From positions 62,001-126,000 of the forward strand of contig NZ_JACJUG010000012.1 of assembly GCF_014174515.1 (NCBI RefSeq): a stretch of DNA of 64,000 bases, written 5' to 3'. The notes below the pieces were generated by a model. The model ran no database searches. It was not told the origin of the DNA and worked only from the letters and a program-made list of their open reading frames with translations. Source of the stretch: Mitsuaria sp. WAJ17. GTDB lineage: Bacteria; Pseudomonadota; Gammaproteobacteria; Burkholderiales; Burkholderiaceae_C. The first letter of the stretch is position 1. The number at the start of each line of letters is the position of its first letter. Positions 30,252 through 39,887 of this stretch are shown in pieces. Position numbers and translations under genes: made by a program.

Positions 30252-30342
30252 GGTGTGCTCCGAATGTCGGGAGAAAAGACCAGGGAAAACTGGAAGGGGG
30301 AAAGCAGGCGAGGGGCCAGTATCGGCCCCCCACACGCGGATG

Positions 30343-31467
30343 TCAGCCGCGGAAGTAGCGGTGCGGTGCGAACGGCGTGGCGGCCACGGTCATGGCGACG
30401 CGCTTGTCGCGTACCAGGGCGAAGACCTCGGTGCCCTGGGCGGCGTAGGCCGTCTGCACATAGGCCAGGGCCACCGGCTGGTTGACCGTGGGGCCCAGGG
30501 AACCGCTGGTCACGACGCCGATCTCGGCGCCGTCGGCGTTCACCAGCTTGGCGCCTTCACGCACCGGCATGCGCTCGGTGGAGATGAGGCCCACGCGCTT
30601 GCGCTGCACGCCGTTGGCGAACTGCTCGTTGATGATGTCGGCGCCGGGATAGCCGCCGGCACGGGCGCCACCGGCGCGGCGCACCTTCTGGATGGCCCAG
30701 GTCAGGGCGCCTTCCACGGGGGTGGTGCTGGTGTCGATGTCATGGCCGTACAGGCACAGGCCGGCTTCCAGGCGCAGGGTGTCGCGGGCGCCGAGGCCGA
30801 TGGGCATCACCTCGGGCTGGGCCAGCAGCTTGCGGGCCAGCTCGACGGCCTGGTCGTTGTGCACGGAGATCTCGAAGCCGTCCTCGCCGGTGTAGCCCGA
30901 GCGGGTCAGGAAGGTCTCGATGCCGTCCAGAGTGAAGTAGCCGCCAGTCATGAAGGTCAGCTTGGCAACTTCGGGGTTCAGGCGGGCCAGGGCGGTCACG
31001 GCCTGCGGGCCCTGCAGTGCCAGCAGTGCGCGCTCAGGGGTGGGGATCACCTCGCAGCGGCTGCCGATCTTGGCCTGCAGATGGGCGGTGTCCTGCTCCT
31101 TGCAGGCGGCGTTGACGACCACGAAGATGTCGTCGGGGCGGCGGCAGACCATCAGGTCGTCCAGGATGCCGCCCTGCTCATTGGTGAAGAGGGCGTAGCG
31201 CTGCTTGTAGACGGGCAGATCGACGATGTCCACCGGCACGATGGATTCCAGCGCGGCGCCGGCGTCGGCGCCCACGAGACGCAGCTGGCCCATGTGCGAC
31301 ACGTCGAAGAGGCCGGCGGCCGTGCGGGTGTGCTTGTGCTCGGCCAGGATGCCGGCCTTGTACTGCACGGGCATGTCGTAGCCGCCGAAGGGCACCAGCT
31401 TGGCACCGAGTTCGACGTGCAGGGCGTGCAGGGGGGTCTTCTTGAGATCGGCGGAGGGGGCGGACAT
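30343..31467 (-). CDS. gcvT: aminomethyltransferase, glycine cleavage T protein
   Basis: 374 residues. The ATG at 31467 is chosen because AGGAAA sits five bases upstream; an in-frame ATG at 31488 lies inside the riboswitch expression platform and has no ribosome site. Motifs are [27 protein letters not shown], the folate-binding [14 protein letters not shown] and [23 protein letters not shown]. It releases ammonia and transfers the one-carbon unit to tetrahydrofolate. It is the first gene of the operon and is preceded by a tandem glycine riboswitch. Confidence 0.97.
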   Translation of the reverse strand: MSAPSADLKKTPLHALHVELGAKLVPFGGYDMPVQYKAGILAEHKHTRTAAGLFDVSHMGQLRLVGADAGAALESIVPVDIVDLPVYKQRYALFTNEQGGILDDLMVCRRPDDIFVVVNAACKEQDTAHLQAKIGSRCEVIPTPERALLALQGPQAVTALARLNPEVAKLTFMTGGYFTLDGIETFLTRSGYTGEDGFEISVHNDQAVELARKLLAQPEVMPIGLGARDTLRLEAGLCLYGHDIDTSTTPVEGALTWAIQKVRRAGGARAGGYPGADIINEQFANGVQRKRVGLISTERMPVREGAKLVNADGAEIGVVTSGSLGPTVNQPVALAYVQTAYAAQGTEVFALVRDKRVAMTVAATPFAPHRYFRG

Positions 31468-31472
31468 GGCAA

Positions 31473-31540
31473 TTTCCTGCGAGGGCATTCTGAAACCCCA
31501 GCCCGGCCTTTGATCCGGGGATGGGGAGCTGCCCTCGCTG
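31473..31540 (-). promoter_or_regulatory. expression platform of the glycine riboswitch (ribosome-site sequestering helix)
   Basis: On the minus strand GCGAGGGC (31538-31531) can pair with GCCCTCGC (31486-31479), which directly abuts the gcvT Shine-Dalgarno AGGAAA (31478-31473). Between them CCCCA/TGGGG and CCCGG/CCGGG can extend the same long stem. The first strand is also the 3' half of aptamer-2 P1 (CAGCGAGG pairing with CCTCACTG at 31631-31624). Glycine binding should therefore free the ribosome site, giving an ON switch acting on translation. The pairing is read from sequence; the switch direction is inferred. Confidence 0.55.
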
Positions 31541-31741
31541 TCCGCTTTACCTGAGAGATTGGCCGCCAGCGAATCGCCCGCAGCTTGCCCCTTCGGTGGG
31601 CGGGTTCAAGACCCGCCTCTCTCCAGTGAGGAACGTTCCGATCGGAACGTTTTGTCAGTCCTTTTGCCTGAGCGTTCGAAGCGTGGGATCACCAGTGCCT
31701 CTGCGCCTTCGGCGGCTCCCGCTAGAGAGCTCTCTCCTGAC
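31533..31741 (-). ncRNA. tandem glycine riboswitch
   Basis: There are two glycine aptamers in series. Aptamer 1 runs about 31741-31654: P1 is GTCAG/CTGAC, with GGAGAGAGC, GCCGCCGAAGGCGCAGAGG and CTCAGGCAAAAGGACTGAC. Aptamer 2 runs about 31631-31533: GGAGAGAGGCGGG, CCACCGAAGGGGCAAGC, CTCTCAGGTAAAGCGGACAG. All are standard glycine-riboswitch segments. A TACAAT -10-like box (31754-31749) lies about 8 bases upstream. The linker between the aptamers holds a perfect 20-bp palindrome. Location directly upstream of gcvT is as expected. Confidence 0.95.
31632..31651. repeat. perfect 20-bp palindrome in the inter-aptamer linker
   Basis: AACGTTCCGATCGGAACGTT is fully self-complementary. In RNA it would form a hairpin of up to 8 bp between the two glycine aptamers; in DNA it could be a protein site. 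Confidence 0.8.
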
Positions 31742-31782
31742 GGGCCGCATTGTAGCCATGGATTCACCCAGCCCGGCAAGAG

Positions 31783-31803
31783 ATTAAGGGGCTGCTAAGG
31801 GCG
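31783..31803 (+). promoter_or_regulatory. TTAAG/CTAAG box upstream of the QseB-like regulator gene
   Basis: TTAAGGGGCTGCTAAGGG holds two half-sites 11 bp apart, 57 bp before the start codon at 31860. A near-identical box (17 of 21 bases) stands at the same distance upstream of the Do protease gene. The pattern resembles PmrA/QseB boxes (TTAAG direct repeats with an 11-bp period). Confidence 0.6.
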
Positions 31804-31818
31804 GGGGCTTTCTTCCGT

Positions 31819-31830
31819 GGAGAATTCTCC
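31819..31830. repeat. 12-bp palindrome in the response-regulator leader
   Basis: GGAGAATTCTCC is a perfect palindrome 29 bp before the start codon, followed by GGAATTCC at 31841-31848. It may be a DNA site or a short mRNA hairpin near the ribosome site. Confidence 0.4.
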
Positions 31831-31859
31831 TTTTCCCTCTGGAATTCCTGAGCCGCGCC

Positions 31860-32515
<656 letters not shown>

Positions 32516-32519
<4 letters not shown>

Positions 32520-33931
32520 AGGGCGCCGAGCTCCTGACGACGCTGCGGCGCTGGCTGATGCCACGCTCGCTGCGACAGCGCCTCCTGATGTTTCTGCTGG
32601 CCGCCGTCTCGCTGGCGGCCTTTCTTCAGGCCTACAGCGCCTACCGCACGGCGCTGGCCGAGGCTGACCAGCTCTTCGACTACCAGATGCAGCAGATGGC
32701 CTTTTCCCTGAGGGGCAGCGTGGCGGGGCCGGGCAGCGGCACCATCTCCCTGCCGCTGGGCGAGCAGCAGAGCTTCGACTTCCATGTGCAGGTCTGGAGC
32801 CTGGACGGCGCCTCGCTGTTCCGCTCGCCCGGGCCCTGGCTGCTGCCGCAGCGGGCGGTGCTGGGCTTCTCGGACGTCAGCGACCGCGGCCGGACCTTCC
32901 GCGTTTTCTCGGTGCAGACGCCGCTGCAGGTGATCCAGGTGGCACAGGACCTCTCGGTGCGCCAGCGCATGGCCTCGCAGCTGGCCTGGCGCACGGCCAT
33001 GCCCACACTGCTGATGCTGCCGCTGCTGGGTCTGGTCGTCTGGCTGGTGATCAGCCGCTCCCTGGATCCGGTGGAACGTGTACGGGCCCAGCTGGCGGAC
33101 CGTTCCCCGGGCGACCTCGCCCCGGTGCCCGCAAGCGACCTGCCCAGCGAGCTGCGGCCCATGGTGCAGGAGTTCAATGCCCTGCTGGGCCGCGTGCGCA
33201 GCGCCTTCGAGGACCAGCAGAATTTCGTGGCCGACGCGGCCCACGAGCTGCGCACCCCGCTGGCGGCGCTGAAGCTGCAGCTGCAGGCGCTGCAGCAGGG
33301 CGGTGGCATCAACGGCACGCAGGGCGAGCCCGGCCTCAGGCGCCTCGAGCAGGGCATCGAGCGGGCGTCGCGCCTGATCGAGCAGCTGTTGTCCCTGGCC
33401 CGCCAGGAGGGCGCGGCGGCGCAGCGCGATCTGGAACCCCTGGCCCTGGATGAACTCTGCCGCCAGGCCGTCACCGACGCCAGCGAGCTGGGCGGCCTGC
33501 GCGGCGTGGACGTAGGACTGCAGGACTGTGACACCGCCTGGGTCATGGGCCAGCCCGAGGGCCTGAGCGTGCTGCTGCGCAATCTGCTGGACAACGCCAT
33601 CAAGTACAGCCCCGCAGGTGGACAGGTGGACCTCAGCCTGCACGCCACGCCGGGCGAGGGTCAGGTCTTGCTGCTGGTAGAGGACAGCGGCCCCGGCATC
33701 CCCGCAGGCGAGCGCCAGCGGGTCTTCGACCGCTTCTACCGTAGCAGCGCTGCGGCCACGCAGGCGCCGGGCAGCGGCCTGGGCCTGGCTATCGTCAAGG
33801 CCATCGCCGATCGCCATGGCGCCCAGCTGCGCCTGAGCCAGTCCAGCCGCCTGGGGGGCCTGCAGGTGGAGCTGCGCCTGCCCGCCTGCGAACCGCCACA
33901 GGCCTCCTCAGACAAGGCTCAGCTTCATTAA
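32516..33931 (+). CDS. sensor histidine kinase (QseC-like, 2CSK_N type)
   Basis: 471 residues. TM1 is at ~20-42, a short periplasmic sensor with YRTALAEADQLFDYQMQQMAFSLRG at ~43-160 and TM2 at ~165-185. A HAMP-like linker follows (SRSLDPVERVRAQLADRSPGDLAPV), then HisKA FVADAAHELRTPLAALK and HATPase_c with NLLDNAIKYSPAGG, VEDSGPGIP and GSGLGLAIVKAIA. It is translationally coupled to the regulator through a 4-bp overlap. The signal is unknown; envelope stress or cations are plausible given the downstream protease. Confidence 0.94.
33658..33670 (+). repeat. dispersed 13-mer GGGTCAGGTCTTG, copy 1
   Basis: This copy lies inside the QseC-like kinase gene and encodes part of EGQVLLL. The identity extends over 23 bp with copy 3. 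Confidence 0.6.
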
Positions 33932-33947
33932 GCGGCTTCTAAGCGAG
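33927..33947 (+). promoter_or_regulatory. TTAAG/CTAAG box upstream of the Do protease gene
   Basis: TTAAGCGGCTTCTAAGCG holds two half-sites 11 bp apart, 60 bp before the protease start, overlapping the kinase stop codon. It matches the box at 31783-31803 at 17 of 21 positions. Confidence 0.6.
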
Positions 33948-34006
33948 GCGTTCGACAGTGCTGCTCATCGCGACCGCCCAGGTCGCAGCAGCCCAAGGAG
34001 AACGCC

Positions 34007-35563
34007 ATGACTGACCACCGCTCCATCCGCATGATTCCGGCCCGCCGCCTGGTCTGGGCCCTCGTTGCCGCTGGCGTGCTTGGTGCCGCCGGCGGCGCCG
34101 GCGCCATGCACGCCAGCAACACGATCAAGACCAGCGCCACGGCAGCACCCCTGCCCGAAGCCGCCACCACCAGCCCGGTGCAGGCCGGCACGGCGCCTGT
34201 CGCTGGCGCAGTGGCGCCTGCTGCCGCCGCGGCCCAAAGCCCGGCCGCGTTGCCCGACTTCGCCACCATCGCCGCCCGCCAGGGCCCGGCCGTGGTCAAC
34301 ATCAGCGTCACCGGCACCGTGAAGACCCAGGGGCAGCGCCGCGGCGCCATGCCCGAGATGGACCCGGACGATCCCTTCTACGAGTTCTTCCGCCGCTTCC
34401 AGCCGCAGCTCCCGCGTGGGGGCGAGATGCCCACCCGCGGCCAGGGCTCGGGCTTCATCGTCTCCGAGGACGGCACCATCCTGACCAATGCCCATGTGGT
34501 GCGCGATGCCACCGAGGTGACGGTCAAGCTGACCGACCGCCGTGAGTTCAAAGCCAAGGTGCTGGGCTCCGACCCCAAGACCGACGTGGCCGTGCTGAAG
34601 ATCGAGGCCCGCGGCCTGCCCACCGTGACCCTGGGCAATACCCGGGACCTGCGCGTGGGCGAATGGGTGCTGGCCATCGGCTCGCCCTTCGGCTTCGAGA
34701 ACAGCGTCTCGGCCGGTGTTGTGAGCGCCAAGGGCCGCGCGCTGCCGCAGGAGAGCTTCGTGCCCTTCCTGCAGACCGACGTGGCCATCAACCCCGGCAA
34801 TTCCGGCGGTCCGCTGTTCAATGCGCGCGGCGAGGTGGTGGGCATCAACTCGCAGATCTACAGCCAGAGCGGCGGCTACCAGGGCCTGTCCTTCGCCATT
34901 CCCGTCGAGGTGGCCCAGCGCGTGCGCCAGCAGATCGAGAAGGGTGGCAAGGTGCAGCACGCCCGCCTGGGCATCACCATCCAGGACGTGAACCAGGGTT
35001 TCGCCGATTCCTTCAAGCTGCCCCGCCCCGAGGGCGCGCTGGTGGCCAATATCGAGGAGGGCAGCGCTGGCGCCAAGGCCGGGCTGAAGTCGGGCGACGT
35101 GATCCTGAAGTTCAACGGCCAGCCCATCGTGGCCAGCAGCGACCTGCCGGCGCTGGTCGGCCAGGCCATGCCGGGCGAGACGGCCACGCTGGAAGTCTGG
35201 CGCCATGGCAAGCTCGAGACGCTCAAGGCCAGCCTGGGCGATGACGGCGAGAAGAAGGGTCGTCTGGCCAAGTCCGACGACGCAGCCGGTCCGCAGCAAG
35301 GCAGGCTGGGCCTGGCGCTGCGCCCGCTGGAGCCGCAGGAGCGCCGTGACAGCGGCGTCAAGGAAGGCCTGGTGATCGACGACGTGAGCGGTCCCTCGGC
35401 CCAGGCCGGCGTGCGCCCGGGGGACGTGCTGCTGGCGGTCAACGGCACGCCGGTGAGCTCGGTCGAGCAGGTGCGCAGCGTGGTGGCCGGCGCGGAGAAG
35501 TCCGTGGCCCTGCTGGTGCAGCGCGGCAAGGACCGCATCTTCGTGCCGGTGAAGCTGGGCTGA
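34007..35563 (+). CDS. Do/DegP-family periplasmic serine protease
   Basis: 518 residues. The N-terminal hydrophobic segment (~16-35) is a signal peptide or anchor and is followed by an Ala/Pro-rich linker. The trypsin-like domain has the triad His163 (LTNAHVVRDA), Asp193 (KTDVAVLK) and Ser266 (NPGNSGGPL). The DDPFYEFFRRF loop (LA-loop region) is present. Two PDZ domains follow at ~290-385 and ~425-515. It degrades or refolds misfolded periplasmic proteins, like DegP/DegQ/MucD. It follows the QseBC-like pair by 75 bp and shares their upstream box, so it is likely a target of that system. Confidence 0.95.
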   Translation: MTDHRSIRMIPARRLVWALVAAGVLGAAGGAGAMHASNTIKTSATAAPLPEAATTSPVQAGTAPVAGAVAPAAAAAQSPAALPDFATIAARQGPAVVNISVTGTVKTQGQRRGAMPEMDPDDPFYEFFRRFQPQLPRGGEMPTRGQGSGFIVSEDGTILTNAHVVRDATEVTVKLTDRREFKAKVLGSDPKTDVAVLKIEARGLPTVTLGNTRDLRVGEWVLAIGSPFGFENSVSAGVVSAKGRALPQESFVPFLQTDVAINPGNSGGPLFNARGEVVGINSQIYSQSGGYQGLSFAIPVEVAQRVRQQIEKGGKVQHARLGITIQDVNQGFADSFKLPRPEGALVANIEEGSAGAKAGLKSGDVILKFNGQPIVASSDLPALVGQAMPGETATLEVWRHGKLETLKASLGDDGEKKGRLAKSDDAAGPQQGRLGLALRPLEPQERRDSGVKEGLVIDDVSGPSAQAGVRPGDVLLAVNGTPVSSVEQVRSVVAGAEKSVALLVQRGKDRIFVPVKLG

Positions 35564-35582
35564 GCCGCGCCGCCATGAAGAA

Positions 35583-35605
35583 GGGCGCCCCGCGGGGCGC
35601 CCTTT
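35583..35605. terminator. intrinsic terminator between the Do protease and the convergent amidohydrolase gene
   Basis: GGGCGCCC/GGGCGCCC forms an 8-bp stem with a CGCG loop (35583-35602) followed by TTT on the plus strand and by TTCTTC on the minus strand. It can serve both convergent genes. Confidence 0.65.
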
Positions 35606-35624
35606 GCCTTGCGTGGCGGGTGGC

Positions 35625-38600
35625 TCAATGCCCGTGGTGCCCATGCCCTTCGGCCAGGGCATCGCTGTCCAGCGGCGTGCCGGCAGCCTCGCCCTCGAAG
35701 AAGAAGGGCTTGCGGGCCTTCTGCCGCGGCGCGACCTCGTTCATGCTGGGCACGGCATAGAGGCGGCCACCCACCATGACCTGGCTGATGCGGTCGCTCT
35801 GGCGGATGTCCTTGAGCACATCGCCGTCGATCACCACCAGGTCGGCCAGCTTGCCTTGTTCGAGTGAGCCGATGTCCTTGTCCAGGCCGAGGTAGCGGGC
35901 CGGGTTGAGCGTCGCGCTGCGCAGGGCTTCCATCGGGCTCATGCCGCCCAGGCCGAACATCCACATCTCCCAGTGCGCACCCAGGCCCTCGCGCTGGCCG
36001 TGGGCGCCGATATTGGTACGGGTGCCGGCGCGCTCCAGTTCGGTGGCGGTCTTCGCGACCTGGATGACGTTGAAGTCCTCGTCGGGGGCCGTCTCGCGGC
36101 GCACGCTGCGCGGCTCCAGCACCGAGCGAGGCACGAACTTCGACAGGATGGGGTGCTTCCAGACGTCCGTGCGGGCGTACCAGTAGTGCTCGCCGTCTAG
36201 GCCGCCATAGGCCACGTTGAGGGTGGGCGTGTAGCCCACGGCCGTCTGAGGCCACAGCTGCTTGACGTCCTCGTAGACCTTGGCCACGGGCAGGGCGTGC
36301 TCAACGCCCGTGTGGCCGTCCACCACCATGCTCATGTTGGTCTGGAACAGCGAACCGCCCTCGGGCACCACCATCATGCCGGTCTCGCGCGCGGCGGCCA
36401 GCACCTGCTGGCGCTGTTCGCGGCGGGGCTGGTTGTAGCTCTTGACGCTGATGGCGCCCGCAGCCTTCATGCGCTTGAGGTGGGTGAGCGCGTCCTCGTA
36501 GCTGTTGACCAGGGCGCTGACATCGGCCTTGGCGCCGTAGAGGATGGTGCCGGTCGAATAGATGCGCGGTCCCACCACACGTCCGGCGCGTTGCATCTCG
36601 GACTGCGTGAAGATCTCGGCCGTGCTGTTGCTCGGGTCGTGGATGGTGGTGAGACCGAAGGCCAGCGAGGCATAGTTGACCCAGCTCTGCTGCGGGATCA
36701 GGCGGGACTCCGCCATGCCGCCGTGCCAATGGGCATCGATGAGGCCGGGGATCAGGGTCTTGCCGCTGACGTCCACGCGGCGCGCGTCAGCCGGCACGGC
36801 AACGGCGGAGGCAGCGCCCACGGCCACGATGCGGTCGCCCTCGACCAGCAGGGTGCCGTTCTCGATGACCTCATCGCCCTTCATGGTCACGATGCGCCCG
36901 CCGGTGAAGGCGATGCGGCCCTGCGGCTTGTCCGCTTTCTGCCTGAAGCCGATGGGCTGGCCCTGCTCCACGGGCTTGTAGGCCTGGCCCTCGCCCTTGG
37001 CGAAGACCTGGTCCAGCGGCACGCTGAAGAGCTGGTCGGCCAGGGCATAGTGCAGGGTCTTGCTGTCGCCGGACCACTGCAGGTATTCACCGGCATTGAT
37101 GTCCAGCTGCTTCACTGGCACGGCGTCCATCTTGGGTGCCAGCGAGAGGGTCTTGCCCGTGGCCGGCAGCGGCACGACATAGGCGTGGAAGCGCTCGACG
37201 AAGCCCAGCCAGCGGCCGTCCGGCGAGAGGCTGAACTCGCTGGCGAACTCGCTCTTGGCGATCTCCAGCTCGTTGCGGTCCCTGAGGTTCAGGCGCACCA
37301 GCTTGTACACGCTGTCCACTTCGGTGGGATGAACGCTGCGGGTGAAGTAGACGTTGTCGCTGTCCCGGCCCCACTGCGGGGCGGCACCGTCCTTGCTGAG
37401 CAACTGGGGCTCGCCTTGGCCGTCGGCGCGGGCGAGGTAGAGGCCGGTCTCCAGGCCGTGAACGGGCGAGGTCAGGTAGCCACCCTTGGACTTCTGATAG
37501 ACCACCCACTTGCCGTCCGGGGACAGGCGCGGCGAGAGGTACTTGCCCGGCGCCTGCGTGAGCCGGGTCTCGCGGCCCGAGGCCAGGTCCAGCTTCCAGA
37601 CGCTGCCGAGCTGCGCGTCGTCCCAGCGCACATAGACCAGCTCGCGACCGTCGCGCGAGAAGCTGGGGTAGTAGGCGAAGCCGGCGTCATCCTTGCTCAG
37701 CGGGCGTGCAGGTGCCTGGCTCTTGAGGTCTTTCGCGTACAGACGGCCCAGGGCCGAGTAGACGGCTTGGCCGCCGTCCGGCGAGACGCTCACCCAGCGC
37801 AGCTGCCTGACGTCGAACTCGGCCGGTGCCACCTCGTGCGCAAAGCGCAGGGCCGGGCGAATCTCCCGCGTGTCCTTCACGTGGAAGGGGATCTCGAGGG
37901 CGCTGCCCTTGAAGGGGTCCACGCGCCAGAGCTTGCCCTGGGCCCACACAACGATGGCCCGGGCATCGGGCGTCCAGGCAAAGGCGGGGTAGACACCATG
38001 CACGGACCAGCTTTCCTGCAGGTCGCGCTCCAGCTGACCCCAGGCAGCGAACTCGCGGCCGCTGCGAAGGTCCTTGAGGAAAAGGGTGGACTGCGGCCCG
38101 TTGGCGCCGCGCACCCTGCGCACGAAGGCCAGGTACTTGCCATCCGGCGAAGGCGTGGGACGGACGGCACCGCCGGGGCCGCTCACGAAGGGCTCGGTCG
38201 TGCCCTCCTGCAGATCCTGGCGGTAGATGCGGAAGATCTCGCCGTTGCCGTCCTTGTTGTACTGGAAGCTGCTGCCGGGCGTGCTGTCCTGCGAGTAATA
38301 GAGGAAACGGCCGTCGGGCGAGACGGCCGGCTCGCCGCGGTCCTTCTGCCAGCTGGGCTTCTCGTTGAGCTGCACGCCCTTGCCGCCGTCCAGGTGATAC
38401 ATCCAGATCTCGCCGGAGCCCAGCGAGCGGGTGCCGGTGAAGTGCTTGCGCGCCAGCACGTACTGGCCATTGGGATGCCAGACGGGGTTGTTCATCAGAC
38501 GGTAATCTTCCGTCGTGAGTGCGCGTGCGCCGCTGCCATCGGCGTTCATCACCCAGATGTTGTCGCCGCCACCGGCATCGGACATGTAGACGATCCTCTT

Positions 38601-38942
38601 GCCGTCCGGCGAGAAGCGGGCCTGCATGTCCCAGGCCAGGCCGCGGGTCAGGGGCTTGGCCTCGCCGCCGGCCATGGGCAGGGTGTAGAGATCACCCAGC
38701 AGGTCGAAGACCAGGGTCTGGCCGTCGGGGCTCACGTCCACACTCATCCAGGTGCCGCTGCGCACGTCGATGGACACGGTCTGCGCCTCGCCGGGCGGGT
38801 GGTTGACGTCCCAGGCCGGCTTCTTGGCTGGCGTGGTAGGAGCCGCCGCCTGTTCAGCGGCCAGGGCCAGGCTGCTGCAGAGCAGGGCGCTGGCCAGGGC
38901 CAGCAGGGCGGGAGCGGATGGGCGTTGGACAGGTATTTTCAT
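35625..38942 (-). CDS. TolB-like beta-propeller / amidohydrolase fusion protein
   Basis: 1105 residues. The start at 38942 gives a signal peptide (LLALASALLCSSLALAAEQ). Residues ~60-680 hold repeated WD40/TolB (PD40) blades of the SPDGK/SPDGR type (for example RFSPDGKRIVYMSD, SPDGRFLYYSQD and RLSPDGKWVVYQKS). Residues ~720-1090 are an amidohydrolase_1 domain: LIPGLIDAHWHGGMAES (metal HxH), a GLTTIHDPSN strand and a late GSLEQGKLADLVVIDGD. Such exported fusions are common in Proteobacteria and annotated as amidohydrolases; peptide or cyclic-amide substrates are guesses. The C-terminal tail is His-rich (GHGHHGH). Confidence 0.88.
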   Translation of the reverse strand: MKIPVQRPSAPALLALASALLCSSLALAAEQAAAPTTPAKKPAWDVNHPPGEAQTVSIDVRSGTWMSVDVSPDGQTLVFDLLGDLYTLPMAGGEAKPLTRGLAWDMQARFSPDGKRIVYMSDAGGGDNIWVMNADGSGARALTTEDYRLMNNPVWHPNGQYVLARKHFTGTRSLGSGEIWMYHLDGGKGVQLNEKPSWQKDRGEPAVSPDGRFLYYSQDSTPGSSFQYNKDGNGEIFRIYRQDLQEGTTEPFVSGPGGAVRPTPSPDGKYLAFVRRVRGANGPQSTLFLKDLRSGREFAAWGQLERDLQESWSVHGVYPAFAWTPDARAIVVWAQGKLWRVDPFKGSALEIPFHVKDTREIRPALRFAHEVAPAEFDVRQLRWVSVSPDGGQAVYSALGRLYAKDLKSQAPARPLSKDDAGFAYYPSFSRDGRELVYVRWDDAQLGSVWKLDLASGRETRLTQAPGKYLSPRLSPDGKWVVYQKSKGGYLTSPVHGLETGLYLARADGQGEPQLLSKDGAAPQWGRDSDNVYFTRSVHPTEVDSVYKLVRLNLRDRNELEIAKSEFASEFSLSPDGRWLGFVERFHAYVVPLPATGKTLSLAPKMDAVPVKQLDINAGEYLQWSGDSKTLHYALADQLFSVPLDQVFAKGEGQAYKPVEQGQPIGFRQKADKPQGRIAFTGGRIVTMKGDEVIENGTLLVEGDRIVAVGAASAVAVPADARRVDVSGKTLIPGLIDAHWHGGMAESRLIPQQSWVNYASLAFGLTTIHDPSNSTAEIFTQSEMQRAGRVVGPRIYSTGTILYGAKADVSALVNSYEDALTHLKRMKAAGAISVKSYNQPRREQRQQVLAAARETGMMVVPEGGSLFQTNMSMVVDGHTGVEHALPVAKVYEDVKQLWPQTAVGYTPTLNVAYGGLDGEHYWYARTDVWKHPILSKFVPRSVLEPRSVRRETAPDEDFNVIQVAKTATELERAGTRTNIGAHGQREGLGAHWEMWMFGLGGMSPMEALRSATLNPARYLGLDKDIGSLEQGKLADLVVIDGDVLKDIRQSDRISQVMVGGRLYAVPSMNEVAPRQKARKPFFFEGEAAGTPLDSDALAEGHGHHGH

Positions 38943-39887
38943 GGCGCGCGAGCATAGCCCGCGCTTCCTCGGCCGCCATTGGGGCCACCATGAACGGCGG
39001 TTTTCGAGGGCTGAACGCAGGTGCCGCGCACGATGTGGGCGCAGGCCGCACCGCGCCCGTAGGCTCAGACCGGCTCGTCCTGCGCCTCCAACTCGCCGGT
39101 GGGCAGGCGCAGGACGGGCTGCTCGGGCAGTTGGCCGCTGCTCTGCTGCTCCAGGCTGTGGCGGATGTGGGCGACCAGGGGCACGCGGTCCAGCAGCTGC
39201 TGTCCAAAGAGCTCCTGGCGCAAGGCATGGCCGCCCTCCACGTTGCGTCGCCCCAGGGGGCTGAGCTGCAGATCGCCGCTTTCCAGCTGCGCCAGGCCCA
39301 GCAGTGCCAGGGCGTGGGCCACGGGCAGCATCTAGGCGGGCAACGAATTCGCGCGTGTTCTTGCCCATGGGCGGGACACTCATGCGGTGCGCTGTGGCCA
39401 GGGGGGGCAGGCTGCCGCTGTGGCCGCACGGGACCCAGGCCTGCAGCCGGCCACCGGCCAGCAGACGGGAAAGGAGATGACGGGACGAGGCGGTCCGCCG
39501 GAAGTGGAGGCCTTGAAGAAGGCCGGGTCCGGGGCGGCGATGGCAGCGGCAGGACGCCGTGCCGCCGGTCAACGGGGGCTCAGTGCGTCAGCGCTGCGAA
39601 GGCCGATGCGGCACGCTTCGCGAAGGGGCGTTGAGGGCTGGGACTGTCCACGTGGGGACTCCGTTGTGGTGACGGGCGCGCTTGTTCCAGTGCACCAATT
39701 CCGGCGTCAAGCGCAGGCGGGCCCCGCAGGCCAGCTTCAAGAACCTTTATATGGGCGCTTCGCAATTCTTGACCGACGGGACATGCGGCGCACCGGCAGC
39801 CGCGCTGCAATGGCCAGGGCCAGCCGCCGGAGCCGATCAGGGACAATGTCAGCCTCCGCCCGCAGGCGCTTCGTCAAGAGATTCACC
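38943..39887. other. 945-bp region with a decayed gene and no intact CDS
   Basis: Apart from the ABC-ATPase C-terminal remnant (39065-39331) I find no reading frame with recognisable protein similarity here. Open frames exist on both strands, but they have atypical composition and no ribosome sites. The part from 39332 to 39880 may be leftover sequence from the same decayed gene plus the promoter region of the UreE-N-like gene (a TTTATA stretch is near 39745). Confidence 0.5.
39065..39331 (-). pseudogene. remnant of an ABC transporter ATPase C-terminal (AAA-associated) domain
   Basis: The 88-codon frame reads LLPVAHALALLGLAQLESGDLQLSPLGRR, then LRQELFGQQLLDRVPLVAHIRHSLE. This is the C-terminal AAA-associated domain found after the ATPase domain of NitT/TauT-type transporters. 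The ATPase itself is missing. Immediately upstream a TAG stop precedes the ATG, while another frame carries [10 protein letters not shown], so a small deletion seems to have joined two frames near 39331-39340. The end is also divergent from the family. I read it as a decayed fragment rather than a small gene. Confidence 0.6.

Noticed and set aside
31467..31488. Starting gcvT at the upstream ATG (31488)
   Set aside because: That ATG is inside the anti-ribosome-site strand of the riboswitch and lacks a Shine-Dalgarno; the ATG at 31467 has AGGAAA five bases upstream.
35625..39572. Extending the amidohydrolase gene upstream to 39572
   Set aside because: The extra 210 codons have no similarity and run across the ABC-ATPase remnant; the start at 38942 gives a clean signal peptide.
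39387..39887. A long N-terminal extension of the UreE-N-like protein
   Set aside because: The upstream codons have no similarity and atypical composition, and they precede the conserved [17 protein letters not shown] start.
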